In this document: positions 35,711-49,079 of the stretch, one piece after another
Position numbering within the stretch: the stretch's first letter is position 1
How the letters are laid out: each line of letters begins with the position of its first letter
Assembly: GCA_965153455.1 (NCBI GenBank)
Contig: OZ234493.1
Location: forward strand, 30,928,213 to 30,992,212
Direction: 5' to 3'
DNA length: 64,000 nucleotides
Source of the DNA: Sphagnum compactum
Taxonomy: Eukaryota > Bryophyta > Sphagnopsida > Sphagnales
Position numbers and translations under genes: made by a program
Notes under the pieces: generated by a model
What the model was told of the DNA's origin: nothing
The model's input: only the letters and a program-made list of their open reading frames with translations
Databases searched by the model: none

Positions 35711-38060
35711 TAAACACTTATGACATCAAGTAAGCAAAAACAAGAATGTTCATGGAATGCAAATTACTTATGGCCATTTTAGTCTTGTAGGACATTAGGA
35801 AGAAATCAGAAAATTGGTGGGTATTCCATGACCTATAGTAAATGAAACATTAGTTCTAACAAATTAGAGTTTTCAGTGTGTGGCTTGCATAATTGAATGG
35901 CATTCCTATTTTGGTCCTTGACAAAGAGCATTACATCAAAAACTAACTCATACACCCATGTTCAAAAGAATTCCATGATTGTGGTAAAGAATTTGTAACT
36001 CAATAGCAAATAACAAGGTAGCAGGTAGTGGATATATAGGCAATTACAACAAGTAATATTCAAGTTCTTTTTTATCATGTATGTGCATGCAACAATCCTT
36101 AACGGTAATCACAAAAGTCACAACAACATAAAGTAATAGAATGGCTTGCATACCTTCAATGTGTGTTGTATTCTTCGAAACATTTCCATTGCTTGAATTA
36201 CCATGACATGTAAGTATGTGCGAGCTGTGTGACCACATTTCCAGCATTCCCACAATTGCATATGGATATTAATCAAACTAGCCCTATAAAGACATCAACA
36301 AATTGCAACTACAAATTAGATTAAAATATTCTAGATCTTCATTCACAAACATGTTTACCACCTTTTAACACTTTTAAACCCTAAAATAGTGCACATGTCT
36401 TTGAGTTCATAACCATTGAAGACAAATGCCATTGAGGAACATGTCACCTATACACACAAAATGAATACACTTATCTAGTTATGTATTTTGGAGATGTGGG
36501 AAACAACCTAAATAATGATCATTAGAATTGGTTATTATCATTTCTACACCAGGATGGAAAACACCCACACCTCCCATTCTTGCTTGTAATCACACCAAAA
36601 CTTTTACACCATGTTAAGCTCCAACAAAACATTATTTTTCCTTGTTGTTGAACCCTTTGGCCTCCAAAAAAAGGTGCAAGCATGGATGAAACATCAAAGT
36701 GGGAAAACTTCTATGCTTCTTATCCCCAATTGTTCTTATTAAAGAAAAAATTATTTTGGCAGTTGTTTTATATAAACAAGTGGAAAGATCACCAATGGTT
36801 GTGTGCTCCTAACACTCGATACAGGCTTCAAGAATTGCACTTGTTGCTTTTACCTCAAAGTTTGTGAAAAGAAATCCAAGTTCTTCCACATTTGGTGCAA
36901 GCTAAATCATGTCTATTTGTGGAGGTAGCTTCTCCTTCTTTTCTGCCTCTAATCGAAGCTATGAGTCTCGCTTTAGCTCCAACGGCACAAATTTTCCTAT
37001 ATCAAGACCCAATTTTCCAAGTGTGAATTTGAATACTTGTTACAACAATCCTACTACTTTCTCTTTAACAACCACCAGCTATTTAGATTGCTTGCAAAAA
37101 TGCAAACCTAATGATCAAGATTTGAGTTCAATCGATGCAGATAAGTGTGCCCTAAAAACAAATGCAAATGCAACACAAAATTTTTTTAAAAAAAAGTTAA
37201 TACAAAGATTCGAAGATTACCTAAATCAAGATCTAATCATACCTTCATTGTCTTTGCACCTAATGATTTCACAATTCCAATTTGACCTATACATGCATGA
37301 TTTGACAATCTATGATTGCGCTCGGAGAAAGTTCCCTTCACGCAATCTTCATCATCTTTACAAGACAAATTTATAGACAAAAAATGACATAGAGTTGTGA
37401 GCTTGTTGCAGCAACTCCTCAAGTCTAATTTGAATTGTTTATGACAACCATCTTGACGGGTAAAAGGCAATGGCGGTCGAAGCTTGAAGGTAGGCTCAAA
37501 CACATCCATATTTGAACAATAGGCACCAAAATTTTGGCGAGCACAATGGAGCTTTAATGCAAGCTTTGTGAACCAAAATAATGGTAATGGCTCATCAAAT
37601 CTTTAGTAGCAAGGCTCGCAAAGCAATGAGTTGAAAAAAATTAATGTTATGTTGTTGCTTCAACCTTGAAGCGAAATGAAAAGTTTACAAATGGGAGCAA
37701 CAGGGATTCGGGACAAGCACTAGACTATCCCTAACTTTGATTAGATGATCTTATGATTTCATCCACATCCAATCTAATATTGTAAAAAAATATTGAATCC
37801 AAGTCTAATTGCTAAGATTTTAGAGTGGGTATTGGATTTATTTCACTTGATTTTTGACTAAACAGCTAAATTTCTATTTTAGACCTTCAATTTTCATTCT
37901 ACATTAGGTTCAATGCATTTATAATGTTAATCATTATATTCAAATTTTGCCCATGTAATGTATACCCCAAATTTGCAATTAACCTGAAATTACATATAAT
38001 TTTACATGAAAATGTAACCTTGCCTTTCCTTAAACAAAAGAAAAAATTTTATCTTTAAGG
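35711..38060. other. No supported gene
   Basis: The longest open frame is 155 codons at 36909-37376 (+), overlapped by a 90-codon minus-strand frame at 37237-37509. Neither has a recognisable motif, and codon content is unremarkable. They could be remnants of the neighbouring gene or chance. Confidence 0.4.
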
Positions 38061-38365
38061 ATGTCTTTACCTACCATCTACCTACCTATGTCCTACCGAC
38101 CTACCTACCTACCTACCTACCATCTATCTATTATGTCCTACTTATTTACCTACCTACCTATTTACTTACCTATTGTCTACTTACCTATGTCCCACCTACC
38201 TACCTACTTACTTTCCTACCATCTATCTACCTATGTCTCACCTACCTACCTACCTATTCACCTACCATTTACCTACCTATGGCCTACCTACCTATTTACC
38301 TACCTATGTCCTACCTACCTATTATTAAGCTACCTATTTATCTACCTACATATGAAGGCAATTTT
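38061..38365. repeat. CTAC/CCTA microsatellite with higher-order ~47-bp period
   Basis: (CCTA)n dominates. CTATGTCCTACC-type phrases recur near 38087, 38130, 38184, 38231, 38277 and 38305, mostly 43-54 bp apart. An inverted TAGGTAGGTAGG follows at 38413-38425, so the end can fold back. The Tyr-Leu-Pro-Thr frame across it is an artefact. Confidence 0.85.
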
Positions 38366-39184
38366 TTGATTTACCTATAGTTTACATAAATAGGTATGAA
38401 CATTTGAAAACATAGGTAGGTAGGCATGGGCACCTACCTATCTACTTAGTTAGGTACATACTAATCTTACTTATGAAAAATTTTGAAATTCAAATGTTGT
38501 TATACACATTGACAAAAAAATTCATGAAAATTCAAGGATACATGTTAAATCCATTGGAATCACATTGTTTTACAAAATGGTAGGATGGTTTGATTTAGAT
38601 TTTTGAATAATAAATGGGTATTTAATTCTATGAATTTAGTTTTAAAACATACCTTTGAATTATTTGATGATTACTCAATATTTCATAACAAATTATTTCT
38701 TAACATATATTTAAGTGTAGTTTACATAGTAAAATGTCAATAGTCAGTTATTATTTAATTATCAAATATTTTACTAAATTGTTTGCGTTCATGAACTCAA
38801 AATCAATATTAAATTAAAAATAAAAATTTAATTAATTTATCATTCAAAGATACACTAATCCTTGATAAATAATTGAAAGGCAGTAAAATACTTATTAAGT
38901 GGTCCATATTTGAGATATTTATTTAATGTTTCTAAAGTTTAATGTATAGAGTTTAGATTTAGGGTTTATGGTTTAAAGATGAATTATAAGGTTTATTGTT
39001 GAAAGTTGATTTATAGGGTTGAATAAATAGTTACATAAGTTTCTTCCATTGTTATGGTAATATTTCATATTGGATTTTGTTTAGAAATCATTGTTGTACT
39101 AATGTGTCATAATTCATAATATAAATGAAATTTGCATCTAGATCAACTAAATCATTGTAAATCTATAAATTGTATGATATTTGT
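38366..39184. other. No gene seen
   Basis: Very AT-rich DNA with short GTTTA/GGGTTTA runs near 38930-39020. No motif, no repeat border. Confidence 0.5.
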
Positions 39185-39500
39185 TTATTTATATGTTGTC
39201 TAAGTTGTAGCTATGTATAGATGTATATGTATGTATGGATGTGTGTTTGTATATGTTTGTATATATATGTATGTGGATGTGTGTTTGTGTTTATTATTGT
39301 TTATATGTATTTTTTTAAAAATGTGTTGAAAAGAATACATAAAGTTGTAGGTCATCACATGTACATCATAGATATTTTGGTGTGTGGTACATATGACAAT
39401 TTTCAATATTATAATTGTTTGGATGTGTGTTGAAAAAAAATACATAAAATTGTAAGTCATCACATGTATATCATAGATATTTTAGTATGTGATACATTTT
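39185..39500. repeat. ATGT-rich microsatellite and 104-bp direct repeat
   Basis: A GTATATGTATGTATGG-type tract at 39211-39310 is followed by two ~76-bp direct copies starting at 39322 and 39426. They share TGTGTTGAAAA, ATACATAAA.TTGTA, GTCATCACATGTA and ATCATAGATATTTT. Confidence 0.85.
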
Positions 39501-39707
39501 TCTGTGTGTGTTTTTTGTGCGAGTGTGAATGTAAGTGTTTATATTGTTTTGTGTGGGTGTTTCGTGTGGATGCTTTGTGTGGATATTATGTTTGTATGTT
39601 TTTTGAAAACAAATTCAATATAGTTCAAATATAAATTTCAAACTAAAATAAATAGTCATTGTTTAATTAGTTAATTGGTTTCTATATGTTTATATATATG
39701 TTTGTTT

Positions 39708-39784
39708 TCAACACAGAAAAATGGAATGCAATAGTATATATAATTTTTCTGTGCATACTGTTGCATTTTATTTTTTTGTGTTGA
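39708..39784. repeat. Hairpin with ~28-bp arms
   Basis: The left arm 39708-39736 (CAACACAGAAAAATGGAATG then CAATAGTA) pairs with the right arm 39757-39784 around a 20-bp loop. Small and MITE-like in form; possibly the relic of an excised or deleted element. Confidence 0.7.
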
Positions 39785-42640
39785 AGGCATTTTACCAAAC
39801 AAAGATCAAAATTGTTACATTATAACTTAATTTCTTATTGAATTTTTCAAAACTTTGCCTATTTTTGAAGTTAACCTCTTAATGGCCACCATGTCATAAC
39901 TGTTTGTGTTGTTGTAGGTGAATCATATTTTGGTTTGGATGTGGTGTACCATTCAATGTATTTTTATTTTTTAAGGTTTAGGGGGTTTGAGGTTAATATG
40001 GTTTAAGGTTTTTGTGTTTAAGGTTGTAGATTTTTTCTTAAGAACAACCTTACAACCTGGCGCACATGTTGCAATGATAGCTGAAGATAAATTATAAATT
40101 GAATTGCATTATTGAGTTAAAAACAAATTTAATTGTGTAAATGTTCTATTTCTCATAGTTATTGTTAAATTTTTTTTATCAGCAACAGTTTAGGAAAATA
40201 AAACATTTGTGCAATTTGATTAGTTTTTAACTCAACATGTAATCGAATCTATGATTTTTTTAGCCAACATTGCAACATTTGCGCCATGTTGTTATTTTCA
40301 TCATTAAACTACTCATCATCATCATCATTAGCTCATGATTTCAACTCATCCCCTAGAGAAGAAGTTAGCTCACAACTTTGAAGTTTTTTCTTTCAAAGTT
40401 TGATATCATATAGCACTAGACTTATTATACAATGTGGGTCTTGCACTTTATTTTTCAATTCAAATCTTGTTGTTGTTGCAATTAATCATGTTGTTGTTAC
40501 ATATTGTTGTTTTTGAATTTTATTTTTTCCTTCATGAATAGATTTGAACACATACCTAGAAGGCTAAATTTTGTTTTTTTTTTTTTTTTCAGCTTTTCCT
40601 TTTGGTCCTGGTGTCCACCATGTGATTTATAATTGAAGTTTTGAATAAATATAACATTGTCAAGTTATTGTTTGGATTTTTGGACTTTTGTAAAGTTTTA
40701 AATTAATTAAATATGTGTTATTTCACTTGGATACTAGGAGATTAAAACAAACTGAATGGAAAAAGGATTGAAATTTGGCTTGAAAATTGGTGCACATAGT
40801 ATTACCCCTTCAATTTTATAATATCTTAATAGACCCTCTCATCCACACTTTTCACCCCCTTTAATTTTAAAACTATGCAAATTTTATGGAATTTTACAAA
40901 ATGGCTATTATTATTAACATTTGCCGAAATCCATGGTATGAAATACTTTCATATCTTATCCTTGGCTAGTTTAAATATTATTAAAATATTATTCCATTTA
41001 AATTAAGGGTCAACTAGATGGAGCATGTAATAGTTATGAATTTTTTTTTTCAAGCCCTAAGGAATATTCTGAAATTATAACTTTTATTCATTTTGGCACA
41101 TAAAAATTATTTAATATAATTGTGTAATAATATATTTTGACACATGCAAAATAAAATTTGCACTCCATAGTTATAATTTGATTTTGTTTTGTGGTATATC
41201 TTTTGTTAATGGAAATTTGACCATAAAAAATGTCCACTATGATGTCGTTACATAGCAATGACATGGCAATTTACATGTGAATGATAGGGTCATATGTGGT
41301 TGCCATGAAGGCCCAATGTCATGCACATGGCAATGGGCATGCCCTAAGTACCTTTTTGTGTAGCTAGGTTTCATGAATTCTAGAAACCCTAATAACATAT
41401 TAGCCCATATTTGCTATAATGCTAGTGACAAATCAATGATTCGACTCAACATTAGTTATATAATAAATTTAATATCTTTTAAGTCACCTTGTTTTTGGGC
41501 TTGCCTTTGTCTTTTCATGTTAAGTTTTAAGCTAGTATCCTTAAGGTCACTCAAGTAAGGGACCAACATTCCAAATTCAACACAAGATGGAAACCATCCC
41601 TCTTTATCCCTTTTCTCCCACATTGATGTTCTTTGAAATATAGTAGAGTTTAGCCTACATGGTTAATATCTCATATTTGACTCAATATTTTGATGTGAAA
41701 GCCCAATTAATGTGTAGTAGCTTGTCAATCATGGTTAATATATTGTTTTGATGTAGATGCCCATTATTTTGGTGGGTGCCCCTTAATTCACGAATATTGG
41801 TCAAGTGTTTTCATCTATAATCGAGTATTAAAAAACAGTGGTTTTTTCTTTATCCATTTTCATGCACATTGTGGTGTTAAATCATATTTGAAAAAAAGTT
41901 GTAAATAAGTTATCCTTCAACTTAATACCCTTCAAAATGCAAGAACTCATTACAACTTTTCACTGCTACAACTACTTTTCAGTGAAAGATGGTCCCCTAC
42001 TTTCAATTCATTAGTTGTCTTGAACTCTTTCCATCCATTCCTTTTCTCTTTCACAACCTCTTTCTTTCCGTGTCTCTTTTTCATCTCAGGATTACTCATT
42101 TCATCTTAGGGTTATTTGGTGAAGCCAAACTCGATAGGTAGGGCATTGAGGACTCTGTGAACGCGAATGGGAGAAGATATCACGGTGAAGTCGACCATTT
42201 GACACCACAAACAAGAGCACTCAACATTGCGAAGGAGAACATTCGACACTGCGAAGGAGAGCACTCAACAACGCTCCCCCAACTCCTCCACTATTAGGTA
42301 AGACTTTCAATTTCCAATCTTGGTAATTTAGGGTTTTGAGAACCAAATCTCTAAAGACTTTTTCACAATTCTTTTTTTCACCACGCACACACCACAAACA
42401 AGAAAAACACTCTTCCTTTCCGTGCTCCTTTGTTCCCTTTACTGTGTAGAACAACAATGACAAAGAACTCATGTGCATGTGTTTTGCCTCCAAAAATAGA
42501 CCTAGAAAATTGCAACTACAACTATTCTTTCCATTCTGTAGACTCTAGAAAACAAGATTAAACATAATTCACAATTTAAGACACATCTAGCACCATTTTC
42601 AAATTTCTCCCAATCTCAATTGTTTGCCCAACTCCACACC
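39785..42640. other. No gene seen
   Basis: AT-rich DNA. CATG/GGCATGCCC words cluster at 41250-41345, as at 9431-10150. A tandem GAACATTCGACACTGCGAAGGA-like pair lies at 42220-42265. The 90-codon minus frame at 42221-42493 has no motif and overlaps this. Confidence 0.45.
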
Positions 42641-43000
42641 CCATTTACATCATTTCTTGCATGTACTATGTGTGTTTGTACCTCATTCTCTTTGCACTTG
42701 TATCTGGGTGTAATTGTGCCTTTGTGTGTGTTTATTTGTGTCTATGTGTCTCTGTGCATGTGTGTGTGTTTATCCATGTGTGTCTATGCATGTTTGTGTG
42801 TCCATGTGTCCGTATGTGTTTGTGTGGGCCTATTTGTATCTATGTGTCTCTATGTTTCTATGTGTCGATCTATCCCTGTGTGTCTATGCATGTTTGTGAG
42901 TCCATGTGTGTCCATACGTGTCTATGTGTGTTTATGTGTTTGTGTGCGTCAATGTGTCAGCGTCTTTATGTGTCTTGAATTCTTGTATCCATTCATTTGT
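42640..43000. repeat. TGTGTSTMTATGTG microsatellite region
   Basis: Degenerate GTGT/TATGTGTCT repeats. All three plus-strand phases stay open with Cys/Val/Met-rich translation (the longest is 136 codons), the mark of a tandem repeat and not of a gene. Confidence 0.85.
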
Positions 43001-43689
43001 GTATCTATGAAGGATTGTCAGGCTGTTTGAATGTCCTTGTGATTTCTTATCATTATACTTCTACTTGTGAATCATATCTGTGTGTATTATGTGTGTGCTT
43101 ACTTGTTTGTGTCTATTAAACTCATCAATCTATGTCTACAATTCCTTATGTCCTTATATTTCCTCTTATATTTCATTACTGTACACATTCTTATCACACA
43201 TCTTTAGTACATGTGTCAAGCAATGTCAAAAATATTTCCATTAACATTTCCCATGTTAATGTCTATCAAAGTCCATCAATTGCTATAGATGGTTTTAAGT
43301 GTTATCCATCTCTAGTTCTCTTTTATCCGTGCTAGTATAAATCTCAATTTCTGTAATCCAATCATGTACTTTGTGTCTTGGTTTCTACACTAGTGGGTAT
43401 ACTATTATGAAATAATGCAGCTTTCAACATGAGTACATGCATTTGACTACATCCATAGCAATCATAGTTGTAACTACATTTCTCCACATGATTACATGCC
43501 AACTTTTTGTATTATATTCATTTTTTTTTTCATTATTTCTGTACACAATCTAGATTTCTGGGAAGCAGATTCAAAGTGTTTCATGAATAGTGAAAAAAAG
43601 GCATTAGGAAAACAAACTTGAAAAAATGGCGACAAAAGCACAATAAGTTCTCTAACACTTTTCAATTATATATGTGATAACAATGAGAT
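43001..43689. other. No gene seen
   Basis: AT-rich spacer before hairpin array B; nothing recognised. Confidence 0.5.
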
Positions 43690-44125
43690 GATCTTCGTGA
43701 GAAATGCATGGCGGCCACCAAGCATTTCTCAAGATGATGCATTGAAAGACACCTAGCAGCCACCAAGCATTTCTCACAAAGATGCACTAAGAATCGCCTG
43801 GCGGTTGCCAGGCGTTTCTCACAAAAATGCCCTAAGAAAACATGGTAGTTGCTAAGTGTTCTCACAATAATGCAATGAGAAATGCCTGGTGGTTACAAGA
43901 CGATTCTCCAAAAGATGGATTGAAAAACACTTGGCGACCACAAGGGGATTCTCTAGAAGATAAACTAAGAAACACTTGGTAGCCTAGGCAATTCTCTAGA
44001 AGATAAATTGAGAAATGCCTTGCAATCACAAGGTGTTCTTCAAGAAAATACATTGAAAAATGCCTGGTGGCTGTTAGACATTTCTCAAGATGATCAAATG
44101 AAAAATGCCTAGCAGTCGCCAAACG
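43690..44125. repeat. Hairpin array B: 45-bp units with GGTGGCCACC core
   Basis: Ten palindromes with centres at 43714, 43759, 43804, 43848, 43892, 43937, 43982, 44025, 44070 and 44115, a step of 43-45 bp. Arms are GAGAAATGCCTGG and CCAGGCATTTCTC around the shared core; the spacer is about 13 bp (AAGATGATGCATT type). Arms and spacer differ from array A, but the core is the same. The third unit (CGCCTGGCGG|TTGCCAGGCG) shows matched change on both sides. It ends 60 bp before the LTR. Confidence 0.9.
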
Positions 44126-44658
44126 TTTCCTTGTTAAAACAACTAATGAGCAAGGCTAATTCTTGCTTGTGACAAGTACACTCCCTGTCGCAACCCCACT
44201 TTGAAGGAGTGTGAGCACATCACTCACACTCCCAAAATGGGGACTTGGGAGTCCTCTGGGACTCTCAAAAACTCAGAGTTCGATTGCAGTGGCCAAAAAC
44301 ACCTTGCCTTGAAGTGTTCTTTATACTATTGGAAAGGTCTTGAAGTGTAGATGTTGAAAATGGCCTCGCATGAGCCATTTGGACATCAGCAACATAAGTT
44401 ATGTACGAAAGAAGGGCCGGGAGTCAAACTGGCAGTTTGACTCTCGACCACTAAAAGTCGGGAATCGACCCGACCCCAATGTGTGCAGGTGTAGTACAAC
44501 ACACCAGTGGAAAGCTCTCAAGGAGGGCTACAAGTTTGCTTCAGACCTCATCCCAATCGGAGGTCTGAGCAAGGAGTTATGAACTCCCAAAGTCCGGGAC
44601 AGTTTTGGGACTCCTCCTTGGGAGTCCCGGGAAAAAGTGCCATTTGGATGTAGGTGCC

Positions 44659-44672
44659 GCGGAGTAACGCAG
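44659..44672. repeat. LINE target-site duplication, left copy
   Basis: GCGGAGTAACGCAG, identical to 52059-52072. Confidence 0.85.
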
Positions 44673-44709
44673 GGTGAACCCCAGAGAGGGGAGGGAGGCA
44701 ACAGCCCCT

Positions 44710-47700
44710 TCAATCATTAGAGAAATTCAAATAATACAAAGGGGGAAGGAAATGCCACCCGATGGTGGCATTGTCCTTCCCGAGAACGTTCATATGCAAC
44801 CATTCCTTTCTAAAGGCTAACTCAATGCTAGACTGGATATCCGGGTCCTTGGTGGGGCGGTGAGATCTAATAGCCTTCCAAGTGGCCATATCGACCTTGA
44901 CCGTCGCCACCCAGGCCTGAGTGAGGACCTTTTTGAGGGAGTACTGGTCCCCAAAGTGTCTTCGGCACCTTTCGGACCAGAGGTAATAAAGAATGAAACT
45001 ACGAAGGATGTCTAGAGGTTTTCTGGGATAGGTGAAGCCGCCCGTGTGGTACGCGAGGAGCCCAGGGGGGTCTTCCTCTCTGTCCAGGACCGCTTCTCCG
45101 AGGAGCACGAACGGCCATGAGGGGGTGAAGCCGTCGGGTGCTCTCCATTCGTCCCAGATTCTCTTGTAAACTTCCCACGCTCGTTGGGCCATGGGGTACT
45201 CGAGTAAGCAGTGTTGGGGAGATTCCTCGGCACCCGAGTCGCAAACTTTGCATTGGGGGGGGATCCCCATGAGTTGGAGCCAGGTGCCCACCAGGAGTCC
45301 CTGGTTGAGGGTTAGCCAAATGAGCGTGCTCACCTTCCTTGGACGGGCGTTATGCCAGATCCTCGCAATCACTTGGGAGGTCGTGGAATTCTGAAGGTTG
45401 AGATCTTGTATGAAGGCGAGCATGCTTGGAGTGTGCGCTCTTTTCCGGGCATTGTTGTAGCCCCTCTTGGCGGTGTACCCAAAGAACGAGGCGTCCCCGA
45501 GGTGTGGAGAGGTTTGCCAGTGCCACTCCCCTGGGTCCCATGGGAGGTCCTTTATGAACCCAGTTTCGAAGACCCAGTGGGTAGGCGGCTTCTTGCTTGT
45601 GGCCTGCAAATCTTTGGCAACTTTGAGGGCCGCCCCGGGTCTTTCTTGAGAGAGGATTCTAACCGGGCTGAAGTTCGCCATGGAGATGGTGATCATCTGA
45701 TGGGTCGCGGCTTGGATGCGCCCGTTGGGCGCTAACTTCTTGAATTCTATCACGTTGGCTTGGCCCGGGGCGGATTCGAGTACAAAGTAAACCCAGTCGA
45801 GTGGGGTGCCCGAGTTAGGAGTCGGGATGCTGATCCAGTCTCCCGCTTGGGGGTGGCTGATGCACTCGTATGGGCGCCATGGGATGCTAGCCGTGATGAC
45901 ATCCTTGCATCGTTTGTTTGATGCGTGGTAGCTCATCCCTAGTTCGGAGAGGCTTTTCCATTCTTTGTCTACGGGGTTCCATAGATCCTTGATCCATGAG
46001 CATCCGAAGCGCGCGAATGCGCTTCCTTTTCTCAGGCCGCTTACTCCGAGCGGGGTGCCGTTTGAGTCGAGGATCGACGGGTTGCCGAATAGGGGCTGCC
46101 TGAAGGTTTCATCCACGTTGGTTGGATTTGCTTTTGTCAGACCTGGCCTCACATTTACCCAAGCTTCGACTATGTTTTTCCACATTGAGCAACGGATCCT
46201 CTTGAGCTTGGGTGCGGCGAAAAGCCAATTGATGTCGGGGGTATTAGGGCCTTTTCCGTGGACGGGGAGTCTGATCTGATCGGCCTTGTGCCTGACCAGC
46301 TCCTTCCATGGCTCCCCGCCCGGGGTAAGTCTTCTGACCAACAACTTGGCCAGCAAGGCCTCGGATTGAGTCTTTGGGTCTATGACGCCCAAGCCCCCTT
46401 GGGCGGTCGGGAGTACCAACGTGTCCCATTTGACCTTGGCACGCGCGGGAGCGTCCTTGCCACTCCAAATGAAATTCCTGACTACCCCCCTGACCTGGGC
46501 GCACATCCACGGGTTGGGGTTCCAACACGCGGCTAGATACCACATTGAGGCAAGTAGGACCTGGTTTGCTACCAGGATCCTTCCAGCCAAGGAGAGGCAA
46601 TTGTGGCTCCAGTTGATGAGCTTGCTTTTGAGGGCGATCATCATTTTATCGAAGTTTGCTTCGGCGGGTAGGTGAAATCCTACCTGGATACCCAGGTATT
46701 GGGTGCCCTCTCCTTCCGGTACCCATTAAGACCGACCTCCCCGCCCCAACTCCAAGTCTTTTCTTTCTTGCTGGCCCAGATGGCGGCCGATTTGTGCCAA
46801 TTGATTTTGGTTCCGGAGGCTTGGCAGAAGAGCTTGAGGACGCTTTGAGCCTTGCCCATATTGTGAGGGGATCCTCTAAGGTATAAGGCAGTATCATCCG
46901 CGAATATTTGGTCTCTGATGAGGCCTCCCCTGGGCAGGGATAAGCCCTCCACTCCGTACTTGGGGTCGGCCATCATGTATCCAAGAACGTCGGTGGCTAG
47001 AATGAATAAATAGGGCGCTAGGGTGCTAGGGTGCAGCCCTGTTTCACGGAACGAGCCAATTGGAAGTCTGGTCCAATGGCGCCGTTTACTCTGATGGCTG
47101 ATGAGGCCGCTTGGTAGAGTGATCTGACCCAGCGCACCTAGGTGTCATTGAAACTGAGTTTCCCCAACACCTTGAAGAGGAATCCCCATTCGATTCGATC
47201 GAAGGCTTTCTCGAAGTCAAGCAGGAGCAGGACCAGATCCTGATCGCTTTCTTCGGCCCATTCCAAGGCTTCTTGGGCTATGAATGCGTTGTCAAGAATG
47301 GATCTACCTTCCACGAAGCCCGTCTGATTGGGCCTGATTATGTGTGGGAGGGTTGCTTGGACTCTTTCGGCGAGCGTTTTCGCCAGGATTTTGTAGGAGA
47401 TGCCGAGGAGGGTTATCGGTCTCCAGTTGCTGAGTCTTGCGTAGTCTCCAGACTTGGGGATGAGCGTGATCATGCCTTTGTTGATGTGGGCCGAGGTCTC
47501 TCCCGCGTTGAGCATAGCCGTGAAGGCTCTAAGAAGATCCGGCGCAACTTCTTGTGCGCATTCATGGAAGAATTCCATGGGGATGCCGTTGTGTCCGGGC
47601 GCCTTTCTTTTGGGTAGGGCGCGGATGGCGTCGTGGATCTCTGTTAGCGTGAGGTTTCTGGTCAGGTTCGAGTTTGTGTCGCCCGTGACCTTGGTCGGGA

Positions 47701-49079
47701 CGCTGAGCCAACATTGTTCTTGGGCTTCCGCGGTGCCGGGGGCGAGAGCGTCCAAGGTGTAAAGACGGGTGTAGTAGTCAGTGATAAAATGAGTGAGGTC
47801 GCGTTGGCCCGTGATGGTTCCGGATTCAGTTTCTAGCTCTCTCAGGAGGGCCTTCTTTTTCCCTATGCGATGGAAATCGTAAAAGGCTTTGGAACATGTG
47901 TCTCCATACCTGAGCCACTTGGCTGAAAAGAGATGGCGGTTGCACGCCACGGAATCCTGGAAGACTTCCGCGAGCTTTCCCTGAGCGTCGGAGAGGATGT
48001 CTCTCACCTCCATGTTTGACGGGTTTCTTTGAAGCAGGATTTCTGCCAGCTGTATTTTTTTGGCGTGTGTCCTCATGCGCATGCCCTGAGCACGTTTTTT
48101 TCTCTTGCAAGACACGTGTTACTGAGCATGACTCTCCCGATTATCGCCTCGAGCCAGGTCGGCCAATTGTAGTCGTTGATGCGGCGCGACTGATCCCTGT
48201 CCCATGCTTCCAACATCTCTTGCTTACTCTTGTCTTCGCTCAGCAAGGAGGTGTCGAAAAAGCGCGGAGGGTTGCCCGGGGGGGGGGGGGGTGTTGCCCC
48301 CACACCGTGATGATTAGCGGCGAGTGGTCTGAGAGTTTTCTTACGGACGCCGCGGTCTCTATTCTGCCTCCCCTTTCGTCTATGTCTTGTGAGATCATGA
48401 ATTTGTCAATTTGCGACACGGCCGCACGCGCGCTTAATCTCCCATTGTCATAGGTGAATTCCTTTTTTGACATCTTTCGGAAGCTATCAAGCCGCCACGC
48501 GTCGACCAGTCCATAGTGCAAGGTCATGTGATGCCAGGAGGCTGCCTCCCTCCTGTGCGTTTGTCTCTCGCCGGAGGTGCTTCTGCGCTCGGTTTTTTCA
48601 AGGTGGTTGAAGTCGCCTCCCACGATGATGTGGTTCGAAGTGAATTCGGCTTGGATTGTCTTCCGCCAGAGTGGGGCTCTGTCGTTGGAAGAGCGTGGGG
48701 CGTAGATATTGACGATGGTTAGGGACCCGTTGTCGAAGGATTGGAGCGTGATGAATTGCGCGTGTCCTTCCATTAGGATTTCGTGTTCTTTGACGAGTGG
48801 AGCGATCACCTTGTCGACCAGAATTGTTGTGCCAGCACTAGTCCTTTGCGAGCGGCCCATGGGTATTCTTTCGTTCCAGAAGGAGGCACCTCTCCAAAAC
48901 TCGATTCCACGGGCGGAGTTCTGAATTCCTTCCTTCCCGAGGTGGTGTTCTTGGATGAGGAGGATTTAGGGGGGGGCGGAGAGTGAGGCTAGCTAGGCCT
49001 TGATTTCTTTCGACTTGGGCGAGTCGCCCCTTATGCCCCTGACATTGAGGGAGGCCAGAGTTAGCGGTTTCTCAATCAT
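44710..49079 (-). pseudogene. LINE ORF2: endonuclease-reverse transcriptase, broken
   Basis: In a live element this protein nicks target DNA and reverse-transcribes the LINE RNA. N-terminal block LASLNVRGI..LLIQEHHL (about 49060-48950) opens an apurinic-type endonuclease with GGDFNHLEK (48620) and SDHSPL (48332). The reverse transcriptase follows with KAPGHNGIPMEF (about 47600), LIPKSGDYARLSNWRPITLL, LLDFEKAFDRIEW (about 47200) and catalytic FADD (46904-46893). A C-terminal zinc region has RPRKVSTLIWL then CKVC..HC (about 45320-45190). Breaks: TAG after SKEIKA near 48988; a frameshift at the poly-G tract near 48280; another at an A-run near 48095; TAG near 47139; an 8-bp tandem duplication GCTAGGGT at 47017-47032; and a shift near 46720. 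About 1456 codons, long for the family. The last part (46644-44710) is still open for 644 codons. Confidence 0.9.

Noticed and set aside
36909-37376. 155-codon gene on the plus strand
   Set aside because: No motif, no splice or promoter context, and a competing minus-strand frame overlaps it; length alone is weak evidence.
38061-38369. 102-codon Tyr-Leu-Pro-Thr repeat protein
   Set aside because: It is a direct translation of a CCTA microsatellite.
42620-43030. 136-codon cysteine-rich protein
   Set aside because: All three phases are open with the same Cys/Val/Met bias because the DNA is a GTGT-type microsatellite.
45352-48986. Plus-strand genes within the LINE
   Set aside because: Open frames there are antisense shadows of the GC-rich ORF2; the minus strand carries the endonuclease and reverse transcriptase motifs.
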